Position numbers and translations under genes: made by a program. A stretch of DNA of 64,000 bases from assembly GCF_026898135.2 (NCBI RefSeq), contig NZ_CP114035.2:4939501-5003500 (forward strand), in the 5' to 3' direction. The stretch is from Pseudomonas fortuita. Its GTDB lineage: Bacteria; Pseudomonadota; Gammaproteobacteria; Pseudomonadales; Pseudomonadaceae. Shown here piece after piece: positions 57,055 through 64,000 of this stretch (its first letter is position 1; the number at the start of each line of letters is the position of its first letter). Under the pieces are notes generated by a model, which worked only from the letters and a program-made list of their open reading frames with translations, was not told where the DNA came from and did no database searches.

Positions 57055-57808
57055 CACCATCCACCGCGTCAACCACCAGATCCGCCAACGCCGTTTGCAG
57101 GTACTGCGGGTCACCGAACTGACCCCACGCATGCGCCGCATCACCCTCGGCGGTGCCGAACTGCAGGGTTTCACCAGCGTGGGCAGTGATGACCATATCA
57201 AGCTGCTGTTCGCCGAAACGCCGGAGCAACAGCAGGCCATCGAGGCCCGTAATATGGGCCGGGACGGTGGCGCACGGCCGACCATGCGCGAGTACACGCC
57301 ACGGCGCATCGACCTGGTGGCCAATGAACTGGACATCGACTTCGTACTGCACGGTGATGGCCCCGCCTCCACCTGGGCCGCCCAGGCCGCGCCTGGGCAA
57401 ACCCTGGACATCGCTGGGCCACGAGCATCAATGGTGGTGCCGGATATTTTCGACAGCTACCTGCTGATCGGTGACGAAACCGCCATTCCGGCGATTGGTC
57501 GGCGGTTGGACGAACTGCCGGCTGGCCGCCAGGTGCTGGCGGTGATCCAGATCGAAGACGAGCAGGAGCGCCAGCCGCTGCCGAGCAAGTCACAAGTCGA
57601 AGTCATCTGGGTGCGTCGCCAGCAAGAAGATTTGCTGGAACTGTTGAAGAATCTGACCTTGCCGCAAGGTCGGTTGTACGGCTGGGTGGCGCTGGAAAAA
57701 GCCCTGACCCGCCAGGCCAAGGCGCTATTGCTGGAAAAAGGGGTGCCGGAGGATGCGCTGAAGGCAGCGGCCTACTGGCGTGCCGACGGGACTGCGGACG
57801 ACGAGTGA
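57047..57808 (+). CDS. Siderophore-interacting protein (ferric reductase, YqjH/ViuB family)
   Basis: 253 residues. A flavin-binding FAD_binding_9 domain (about 15-130, with REYTPRRID and HGDGPASTWA) and a C-terminal SIP domain (about 135-250). The enzyme releases iron from ferric siderophores by reduction with FAD. The start at 57047 lies 8 bp inside the PadR gene. Fur-box and PadR sites upstream point to iron and metal control. Confidence 0.93.
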   Translation: MSDTIHRVNHQIRQRRLQVLRVTELTPRMRRITLGGAELQGFTSVGSDDHIKLLFAETPEQQQAIEARNMGRDGGARPTMREYTPRRIDLVANELDIDFVLHGDGPASTWAAQAAPGQTLDIAGPRASMVVPDIFDSYLLIGDETAIPAIGRRLDELPAGRQVLAVIQIEDEQERQPLPSKSQVEVIWVRRQQEDLLELLKNLTLPQGRLYGWVALEKALTRQAKALLLEKGVPEDALKAAAYWRADGTADDE

Positions 57809-57818
57809 TCTTGGTTAC

Positions 57819-57926
57819 CTGTACTGGCCCTATCGCCGGCAAGCCGGCTCCCACAGTTATTGCACAGCCCATGAAGGCTATGGGGTACCTGTAGGAGCTG
57901 GCTTGCCGGCGATAGGGCCAGTGCAC
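57819..57926. repeat. Inverted pair of REP elements (CTATCGCCGGCAAGCC type)
   Basis: CTGTACTGGCCCTATCGCCG then GCAAGCCGGCTCCCACAG, and the inverse CTGTAGGAGCTGGCTTGCCG then GCGATAGGGCCAGTGCA, between convergent genes. It is nearly the same sequence as the pair at 49480-49590. Confidence 0.9.
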
Positions 57927-57927
57927 G

Positions 57928-58563
57928 CTAAGCGAATCTGTTCGACCCGCGCCACTTATCCAGCCCCAGCAACACCAGCCCTATCCCCCAGAACCCCGCC
58001 AGCACCCCCAGGGCATTGAGCATCACCTGCCCATACCCCAGGCTCGCCACATCGATGAACGGGTAGGCATACACGCCAATCTCGCTCCCCCGCCACAGCG
58101 CGTAGGCGAAGTACACCGCCGGGTAAATCGCCCACACCGCCAAGTGCCAAAGCCTCAGGCTGCCCTTGGGCACCTCCCACCACCAGTACACGGCATAAAG
58201 CACCGGCATCACGTCGTGCAGCAACTCGTCCGCCAGCCATTGCCAGCCCTGCGGTTGCCACAAGTGACGCAGCAACAGGCTGTAGGCCAGCGCCACCAGC
58301 ACGATGCTGGCAGCCACCGCAGTACTCACCGACGGCGACAGGAAAAAACGCCTGACTCGGCCTTCACGACCGAACGCCGCATAACTGACCACCGCCGCCA
58401 CCAAGGTATTGGTCAGCACGGTGAAATAGCCGAACACGTTGATCAGGCCGCCAATCAGGCTGGCCTGTTCCTGCCAGCGCGCCAGCAGCACCAGGTATAC
58501 CTGCACGGTCAGGCCGAACCAGCCGAGCACGGCGATGCTGGTCAGCCAGGGGCGACGCGGCAT
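57928..58563 (-). CDS. Pr6Pr-family membrane protein
   Basis: 211 residues with about six membrane segments. Family-like features are VFGYFTVLTNTLV, the His in DELLHDVMPVLYAVYWW, and AIYPAVYFAYALWRG with YAYPFIDV. The bacterial members have no known function. It stops 1 bp beyond the end of the REP pair and lies with the VF530 gene 1 bp upstream, so the two are probably one unit. Confidence 0.82.
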   Translation of the reverse strand: MPRRPWLTSIAVLGWFGLTVQVYLVLLARWQEQASLIGGLINVFGYFTVLTNTLVAAVVSYAAFGREGRVRRFFLSPSVSTAVAASIVLVALAYSLLLRHLWQPQGWQWLADELLHDVMPVLYAVYWWWEVPKGSLRLWHLAVWAIYPAVYFAYALWRGSEIGVYAYPFIDVASLGYGQVMLNALGVLAGFWGIGLVLLGLDKWRGSNRFA

Positions 58564-58564
58564 A

Positions 58565-58786
58565 TCAGGCCTGGCGCTGCAGCTTCACGTACAACTGCTC
58601 GACCTTTTCCCGCGCCCACGGTGTCTTGCGCAAAAAGGACAGGCTCGACTTGATGCTGGGGTTGCTCTTGAAGCAACGCACATCGATGCGTTCGGCCAGG
58701 CCCTGCCATTGGTAGTGCGCCACCAGCTCGGTGAGGATCTGTTCAAGGGTCTTGCCGTGCAGCGCGTTGTGTTGGGCCGTGCTCAT
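58565..58786 (-). CDS. VF530 (DUF2132) family protein
   Basis: 73 residues from ATG at 58786. [13 protein letters not shown] at the start and [19 protein letters not shown] are VF530-family segments. The family is a small helical fold seen in a structural-genomics entry from Vibrio; a DNA-binding role is only proposed. It sits immediately upstream of the Pr6Pr gene. Confidence 0.9.
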   Translation of the reverse strand: MSTAQHNALHGKTLEQILTELVAHYQWQGLAERIDVRCFKSNPSIKSSLSFLRKTPWAREKVEQLYVKLQRQA

Positions 58787-58900
58787 GCTGTGCTCCGTTG
58801 GAAAGATGCGCACCTTACACGAGTGTAGTGGCGGACGGGATCCGTCAAGTCGACAGAAAAACTGCTGGCCAGGCGTAAAACCTCTGTGCTGAAATAGTTA

Positions 58901-58915
58901 TGTTATGTTGTAACA
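58901..58915. promoter_or_regulatory. Zur-box-like site upstream of the TonB receptor
   Basis: TGTTATGTTGTAACA matches 12 of 15 positions of TGTTATAATATAACA, the gammaproteobacterial Zur core, as a 5-bp inverted repeat TGTTA/TAACA. It lies 35-49 bp before the receptor start, over the likely promoter. Confidence 0.68.
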
Positions 58916-58949
58916 CTAAAAAGCATCTGCCAAGGAACGCCCCATCGCC

Positions 58950-60998
58950 ATGCTGTACCCAACGCTTCGTCTCTCCCCCCTTGCCGTCGCGCTCTGGCTG
59001 GCTGCATCGCCCAGCCAGGCCGTGGAACTCGAACCACAGGTAATTACCGCCAATCCGCTGGGCAACCTCCAGCTGGCCGCCCCCAGCACCGTGCTCGAAG
59101 GCGACAACCTGCTGCAACAACAGCACGGCAGCCTCGGTGAAACCCTGAACAAGCAGCCCGGGGTCGCCTCTACCTGGTTCGGCCCTGGCGCCAGCCGCCC
59201 GGTGATCCGTGGCCTGGACGGCGACCGCATCCGCATCCTGCGCAATGGCGTCGGCGCCCTGGATGCCTCATCGCTGTCCTATGACCACGCCGTGCCGCTG
59301 GACCCGGTTACCGTCGAGCGCGTCGAGATCGTCCGTGGCCCGGCCGCCCTGCTCTACGGCGGCAACGCCATCGGTGGCGTGGTCAATACCTTCGACAACC
59401 GCATCCCGGACGCACCGATCGAAGGCATCCACGGTGCCGGCGAGCTGCGCTACGGTGGCGCCGACACCACCCGCAGCAGCGCTGGCAAATTGGAGGCGGG
59501 CAACGGTGCCTTCGCCCTGCATCTCGATGCCAACAGCCGCCAATTCAACGACCTGCGCATCCACGGCTACGCCCGCAGCGCCAAGGTACGTGACGCCGAT
59601 GAGCCCGGCAGCAAACACCGCCTGGAAAACAGCGACGGCCGCCAAGATGGCGGTGCCGTCGGTGGCGCCTATCACTGGGATCACGGTTACGCCGGCCTGT
59701 CTTATAGCCGCTACGACAGCAATTACGGCTCGGTGGCCGAATCCGGTGTGCGCCTGGACATGAAACAGGACCACTACGCCTTCGCCTCCGAACTGCGTGA
59801 CCTGGATGGCCCGTTCAGCTCCGTCAAGGTCGATGCTGGCTATACCGACTACGAACACAGCGAGATCGAAGAAGGCGAGGTGCACACCACCTTCAAGAAC
59901 AAGGGCTACGAAGCCCGTATCGAAGCCCGCCACCAACCGCTCGGGCCGGTGGAGGGGGTGATCGGTGCTCAGGTCAGCCGCAACGAATTTTCCGCCCTGG
60001 GCGAAGAGGCTTTTGTCCCACACACCCATACCAACAGCCTCGCGCTGTTCATGCTGGAGCAATGGCAGGCCACACAGCGGCTGAACCTGAGCCTGGGCGC
60101 ACGCGTGGAGCACACTCGGGTAGACCCTGACGCCAAAGGCAACGAAAACTTCGTCGATGCCGACAGTGCCAGCAGCTTCAACGCCTTCAGCCTGTCATCA
60201 GGTGCGGTGTACCAGCTCGACCCGATCTGGTCGCTGGCCGCCAACCTCGGCTACACCGAGCGCGCCCCGACGTTCTACGAGCTGTACGCCAATGGCGCGC
60301 ACGTGGCCACCGGCGCTTTTGAAGTTGGCGACGCCAGCCTGAACAAGGAAAAGGCCATCTCTGCCGACCTGGCGCTGCGCTTCGACAATGGCACCCACAA
60401 AGGCAGTGTCGGGGTGTTCTACAGCCACTTTCGCAACTACATCGGGCTGATCGGCACCGGCAACCTGCGCGAGGGCGGGCATGATCACGACCATGGCGAG
60501 GACGACCACGATCACGACTATGACCACCACGGTTTCCCGGAATACCAGTACCAGGGCGTGCGGGCGCGCTTTTACGGCATCGAGGCCCAGGACCGCTGGC
60601 AACTGGTCGAGAACCGTTACGGCAGCTTCGCGCTGGAGTTGTCTGGTGACTACACCCGGGCCAAGAACCTCGACAGCGGCGAACCGCTGCCACGCATCGC
60701 CCCGCTGCGCCTGAACAGCGGCCTGGTGTGGGAACTGGACTGCTGGCAGGCGCGGGTCGATGTCCAGCATGCCGCGTCGCAGCACCGCAAACCGGCCAAC
60801 GAAACCAGCACCGATGGCTACACCACACTGGGTGCAAGCATTGGCTACCGCTTCGAAGTTGGCCAGAGCCAGTGGTTGGCGTTTGTGCGCGGCGAAAACC
60901 TGACCGACCAGACCGTGCGTTATGCCAGCTCGATCCTGCGCGATATCGCGCCGGCGCCGGGGCGTAGTGTCGAAGTGGGGTTGCGTACCACCTTCTGA
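58950..60998 (+). CDS. TonB-dependent receptor, ZnuD-like (zinc)
   Basis: 682 residues. The signal peptide ends near SQAVE. The plug domain (about 38-145) has the receptor pattern GVASTWFGPGASRPVIRGLD and IVRGPAALLYGGNAIGGVVN; the rest is the 22-stranded barrel ending in F. A His/Asp-rich extracellular loop HDHDHGEDDHDHDYDHH (about 511-527) is the hallmark of ZnuD-type zinc receptors. It needs TonB-ExbBD for energy. With the Zur-like site upstream, zinc uptake is the best reading; a metallophore role is not excluded. Confidence 0.88.
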   Translation: MLYPTLRLSPLAVALWLAASPSQAVELEPQVITANPLGNLQLAAPSTVLEGDNLLQQQHGSLGETLNKQPGVASTWFGPGASRPVIRGLDGDRIRILRNGVGALDASSLSYDHAVPLDPVTVERVEIVRGPAALLYGGNAIGGVVNTFDNRIPDAPIEGIHGAGELRYGGADTTRSSAGKLEAGNGAFALHLDANSRQFNDLRIHGYARSAKVRDADEPGSKHRLENSDGRQDGGAVGGAYHWDHGYAGLSYSRYDSNYGSVAESGVRLDMKQDHYAFASELRDLDGPFSSVKVDAGYTDYEHSEIEEGEVHTTFKNKGYEARIEARHQPLGPVEGVIGAQVSRNEFSALGEEAFVPHTHTNSLALFMLEQWQATQRLNLSLGARVEHTRVDPDAKGNENFVDADSASSFNAFSLSSGAVYQLDPIWSLAANLGYTERAPTFYELYANGAHVATGAFEVGDASLNKEKAISADLALRFDNGTHKGSVGVFYSHFRNYIGLIGTGNLREGGHDHDHGEDDHDHDYDHHGFPEYQYQGVRARFYGIEAQDRWQLVENRYGSFALELSGDYTRAKNLDSGEPLPRIAPLRLNSGLVWELDCWQARVDVQHAASQHRKPANETSTDGYTTLGASIGYRFEVGQSQWLAFVRGENLTDQTVRYASSILRDIAPAPGRSVEVGLRTTF

Positions 60999-61005
60999 AA
61001 TCGCG

Positions 61006-61022
61006 GGGGCGCTTTGCGCCCC
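61006..61022 (+). terminator. Hairpin after the TonB receptor
   Basis: Stem GGGGCGC/GCGCCCC with loop TTT, 7 bp after the stop, followed by TCTT only. Probably a moderate terminator. The rest of the gap up to oprB is a leader without a recognised ORF. Confidence 0.6.
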
Positions 61023-61202
61023 TCTTCAGGCTATTGTTACCCGCTGGACAACAATCCCCTGCGACAATTTGTCTTTTTTTCTTACAACTTCCGCTATATC
61101 CTGCCCGCCTGAAGCTGAATCGCTTCACTGAAACCATCCTGTCGCCATATCCATTGAAGGGCACGCCCTTCGATGCGCTTGCCGTTTTTTCAATAATCAA
61201 AA

Positions 61203-61216
61203 AGATAGCGCTATCT
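61203..61216. promoter_or_regulatory. Perfect palindrome AGATAGCGCTATCT directly before oprB
   Basis: Fourteen-base perfect palindrome ending one base before the oprB ATG. It includes AAG-N-TAGCGCT, which matches the 3' part of the site I recall for P. aeruginosa GntR (AC-N-AAG-N-TAGCGCT); the AC part does not match. It occupies the place of a Shine-Dalgarno. Confidence 0.6.
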
Positions 61217-61217
61217 C

Positions 61218-62552
61218 ATGCTCCAACTGCCCAAAACCTGTTACATCGGCCTTGCCCTCAGCGCCTTGGCGACACCCGCCGCCGCCAGCGAAATGTTCGC
61301 CAGCGACTCCCCATGGATGCTCGGTGACTGGGGCGGCACTCGCAGCGAATTGCTGGAAAAAGGCTACGACTTCACCCTCGGCTACACCGGCGAGATGGGC
61401 AGCAACCTGCACGGTGGCTTCGACCACGACCGTACCGCTCGCTACAGCGACCAGTTCACCTTTGGCAGCCACCTGGACCTGGACAAGATTTTCGGCTGGC
61501 ATGACACCGAGTTCCAGCTGACCCTTACCGAGCGCCACGGCGACAACATCAGCAACGACCGCATCAACGATCCTCGCGTCGGCGGCTTCACCTCGGCCCA
61601 GGAAGTCTGGGGCCGTGGCGAAACCTGGCGGCTGACGCAGATGTGGATCAAGCAGAAGTACTTCGAGGGTGCGCTGGATGTGAAATTCGGTCGCTTCGGC
61701 GAAGGCGAAGATTTCAACAGCTTCCCTTGCGACTTCCAGAACCTGGCCTTTTGCGGCTCGCAGGTAGGCAACTGGGTGGGTGGCATCTGGTACAACTGGC
61801 CGGTCAGCCAATGGGCCCTGCGCGTGCGTTACAACCTCAGCGACACGCTTTACACCCAGGTGGGCGTGTTCGAGCAGAACCCCTCCAACCTCGAATCTGG
61901 CAACGGCTTCAAGCTCAGCGGCAGCGGCACCCAAGGCGCGGTAATGCCAGTCGAACTGGTATGGACCCCACGTATCCAAGGTTTGAAAGGGGAATATCGC
62001 GCTGGCTACTACTACAGTAATGCCAAGGCACAGGATGTTCTCAAGGACAGCAACGGCCAGCCGGCCGCCCTCAGCGGCGCCGCCTACCGCAGCAGTTCGA
62101 GCAAGCACGGCATGTGGCTCGGCGCCCAGCAGCAAGTAACCTCGCTGGCATCCGACCAGTCGCGAGGCCTGAGCCTGTTCGCCAACGCCACGGTGCACGA
62201 CAAGAAGACCAATGCCATCGACAACTATGTGCAGGCAGGACTGGTATACAAAGGGCCTTTCGACGCCCGCGCCAAGGACGACATCGGTTTCGCCCTGGCC
62301 CGCGTGCACGTCAACCCCGCCTACCGCAAGAACGCCCGCCTGGCCAACCAGGCCGCAGGCCTCTACGACTATGACAATCCAGGTTTCCTGCCGGTGCAGG
62401 ACACCGAGTACAGCGCCGAGCTGTACTACGGCATCCACTTGGCCGACTGGCTCACCGTACGCCCCAACCTGCAGTACATCCGCCACCCGGGCGGGGTGTC
62501 GCAGGTCGATGGCGCCCTGATCGGTGGCCTGAAGATCCAGAGCAGTTTCTAA
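61218..62552 (+). CDS. oprB: Carbohydrate-selective porin OprB
   Basis: 444 residues. Signal peptide cleaved near PAAAS-EMF, then a 16-strand-type barrel with the typical GDWGGTRSELLEKGYDFTLGY start and C-terminal ending QSSF. It passes glucose and related sugars across the outer membrane. It lies 32 bp before gcd, so uptake of glucose and its periplasmic oxidation are encoded together. In-frame extension upstream is stopped by a TAG at 61206, so the start must be here or later, although no Shine-Dalgarno is visible. Confidence 0.95.
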   Translation: MLQLPKTCYIGLALSALATPAAASEMFASDSPWMLGDWGGTRSELLEKGYDFTLGYTGEMGSNLHGGFDHDRTARYSDQFTFGSHLDLDKIFGWHDTEFQLTLTERHGDNISNDRINDPRVGGFTSAQEVWGRGETWRLTQMWIKQKYFEGALDVKFGRFGEGEDFNSFPCDFQNLAFCGSQVGNWVGGIWYNWPVSQWALRVRYNLSDTLYTQVGVFEQNPSNLESGNGFKLSGSGTQGAVMPVELVWTPRIQGLKGEYRAGYYYSNAKAQDVLKDSNGQPAALSGAAYRSSSSKHGMWLGAQQQVTSLASDQSRGLSLFANATVHDKKTNAIDNYVQAGLVYKGPFDARAKDDIGFALARVHVNPAYRKNARLANQAAGLYDYDNPGFLPVQDTEYSAELYYGIHLADWLTVRPNLQYIRHPGGVSQVDGALIGGLKIQSSF

Positions 62553-62584
62553 CCACCCTTTTTTGACCTGACGGAGAACCTAAG

Positions 62585-64000
62585 ATGAGCACTGAAGGTG
62601 CCAACCAAGGAAGCCGCTGGCTCCCTCGCCTGATCGGCGCGCTGCTGTTGCTGATGGGCCTGGCCCTGCTGGCCGGTGGTATCAAGCTAAGCCAGCTGGG
62701 CGGATCGCTGTACTACCTGATTGCCGGTATCGGCTTTGCCCTCTCGGGCATCCTGCTGCTGGCCCAACGCCGCATTGCCTTGGGCCTGTACGGCCTGGTG
62801 CTGCTGGGCAGCACTGTATGGGCGCTGCTTGAAGTGGGCCTGGACTGGTGGCAACTGGTGCCACGCCTGGCCATCTGGTTTGCCATCGGCGTGGTGCTGC
62901 TGCTGCCGTGGGCACGTCGTCCGTTGATCGGCCCGGCCAGCAAAGCCAACACTGCACTGCTCGGCGTTGCGGTGGTTGCTTCGGGCGCATGTGCGCTGGG
63001 CAGCCAGTTCACCCACCCCGGCGAAGTGTTCGGCGAACTGGGCCGCGAAAGCAGCGAAATGGCCAGCGCCGCCCCATCCATGCCTGATGGCGAATGGCAG
63101 GCTTACGGCCGCACCGAGCATGGCGACCGTTATTCACCGCTGCGCCAGATCACCCCGCAGAATGCCTACCGCCTGGAAGAAGCCTGGCGCATTCGCACCG
63201 GTGACCTGCCGACCGACAACGACCCTGTGGAGCTGACCAACCAGAACACCCCGCTGAAGGTCAACGGCATGCTCTACGCCTGCACCGCACACAGCCGCTT
63301 GCTGGCCCTGGACCCGGACACCGGCGCGGAAATCTGGCGTTACGACCCGCAGGTCAAGAGCCCGACCGGCACCTTCAAAGGCTTTGCCCACATGACCTGC
63401 CGCGGCGTTTCGTACTATGACGAAAACCGCTATGTCAGCCGCGACGGCAGCCCGGCGCCGAAAATTACCGACGCCGGCCAGGCCGTAGCCCAGGCCTGCC
63501 CACGCCGCCTGTACCTGCCTACCGCAGATGCCCGCCTGATTGCCATCAACGCCGACAACGGCAAAGTCTGCGAAGGCTTCGCCAACCAGGGCGTGATCGA
63601 CCTCACCACCGGCATCGGTCCCTTCACCGCCGGCGGCTATTACTCCACCTCGCCTGCCGCTATCACCCGTGACCTGGTGATCATTGGTGGCCACGTCACC
63701 GACAACGAGTCGACCAACGAGCCGTCGGGCGTGATCCGCGCCTACGACGTGCACGACGGCCACCTGGTGTGGAACTGGGACAGCAACAACCCGGATGACA
63801 CCAAGCCGTTGGCCGCCGGCAAGATGTACAGCCGCAACTCGGCCAATATGTGGTCGATCGCCAGCGTCGACGAAGACCTGGGCATGATCTACCTGCCGTT
63901 GGGCAACCAGACCCCGGACCAGTGGGGCGCCGACCGCACCCCGGGCGCCGAGAAGTACAGCGCCGGCGTGGTCGCCCTTGACCTGGCCACCGGCAAGGCC
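62585..64000 (+). CDS. gcd: PQQ-dependent glucose dehydrogenase (3' end off the window)
   Basis: 472 residues are visible of about 800 expected. Five N-terminal membrane segments (about 15-135) anchor it in the inner membrane. A periplasmic PQQ beta-propeller follows, beginning with EWQAYGRTEHGDRYSPLRQI. LTNQNTPLKVNGMLY, TAHSRLLALDPDTGAEIW and SANMWSIASVDEDLGM are typical propeller segments. It oxidises glucose to gluconolactone and reduces ubiquinone. Ribosome-binding sequence GACGGAGAACC precedes the ATG. It is directly downstream of oprB. Confidence 0.96.
   Translation, partial: MSTEGANQGSRWLPRLIGALLLLMGLALLAGGIKLSQLGGSLYYLIAGIGFALSGILLLAQRRIALGLYGLVLLGSTVWALLEVGLDWWQLVPRLAIWFAIGVVLLLPWARRPLIGPASKANTALLGVAVVASGACALGSQFTHPGEVFGELGRESSEMASAAPSMPDGEWQAYGRTEHGDRYSPLRQITPQNAYRLEEAWRIRTGDLPTDNDPVELTNQNTPLKVNGMLYACTAHSRLLALDPDTGAEIWRYDPQVKSPTGTFKGFAHMTCRGVSYYDENRYVSRDGSPAPKITDAGQAVAQACPRRLYLPTADARLIAINADNGKVCEGFANQGVIDLTTGIGPFTAGGYYSTSPAAITRDLVIIGGHVTDNESTNEPSGVIRAYDVHDGHLVWNWDSNNPDDTKPLAAGKMYSRNSANMWSIASVDEDLGMIYLPLGNQTPDQWGADRTPGAEKYSAGVVALDLATGKA

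Noticed and set aside
49480..57926. Repeated inverted sequences as a possible CRISPR or insertion sequence
   Set aside because: There are only paired copies, with no regular spacers and no transposase; they fit REP pairs.

Overview
The window reads as a stretch of chromosome from a fluorescent Pseudomonas of the P. putida group. The basis is high GC, dense REP-type repeats ending in GCTCCCACA, and a gene order I recognise from that group: metG, rnf remnant, nth, argG, motY, pyrC, rnt, prx, bfd, bfr, grxD, argF, glpFKRD, gltIJKL, aauSR, glpM, metR, lhr, and then a TonB receptor, oprB and gcd. No rRNA, tRNA, CRISPR array, prophage, integrase or insertion sequence was seen. Most genes are housekeeping; a few accessory genes and regulatory sites stand out.

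Layout. 1-4.3 kb: the 3' part of an AstE/aspartoacylase-like gene, a ligase-associated Lhr-type helicase overlapping pdeM, and a small proline-rich gene. 4.3-9 kb: dcd, a cold-shock gene, apbC/mrp and metG. 9-12.6 kb: a compact overlapping operon of RnfA-, RnfD-, RnfG- and RnfE-like genes plus nth, without rnfB or rnfC, followed by a small PA3496-family gene. 12.6-18.5 kb: an orphan NarL-type response regulator, an unknown two-helix membrane protein, argG, motY, pyrC and rnt. 18.5-20.7 kb: an iron and redox group (peroxiredoxin, bfd with a Fur-like box, bacterioferritin, grxD). 20.7-25.8 kb: a molybdopterin oxidoreductase, argF, an orphan ABC ATPase and ybaK. 26-31.2 kb: the glycerol regulon glpF-glpK-glpR-glpD, with a shared operator-like motif (TTTTCG-N4-YGAACA) in front of glpF and glpD.

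31.2-42.5 kb: a 1,375-residue leucine-rich-repeat protein with an IpaH/SspH-like NEL ubiquitin-ligase domain sits divergent to the acidic amino-acid transporter gltIJKL and its two-component system aauS-aauR. The intergenic region holds two TTCGG-N4-CCGAA-type sites and a -24/-12 promoter, which fits AauR plus sigma-54 control of gltI. 42.5-58.8 kb: glpM, an alpha/beta hydrolase, metR, a Nudix hydrolase, lhr, a glutamate synthase-like flavoprotein, an amino-acid permease, an unusual bifunctional penicillin-binding protein, a PadR regulator with a siderophore-interacting ferric reductase (Fur box and ATATAT palindromes upstream), a Pr6Pr membrane protein and a VF530 protein. 58.9-64 kb: a ZnuD-like TonB receptor with a histidine-rich loop behind a Zur-like box, oprB with a perfect AGATAGCGCTATCT palindrome where its ribosome-binding site should be, and the 5' part of gcd.

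The most distinctive items are the reduced Rnf operon that has lost conserved cysteines, the NEL effector-like gene beside an AauR-controlled promoter, the NAFTGA variant in AauR, and the metal- and sugar-responsive sites at the right-hand end.
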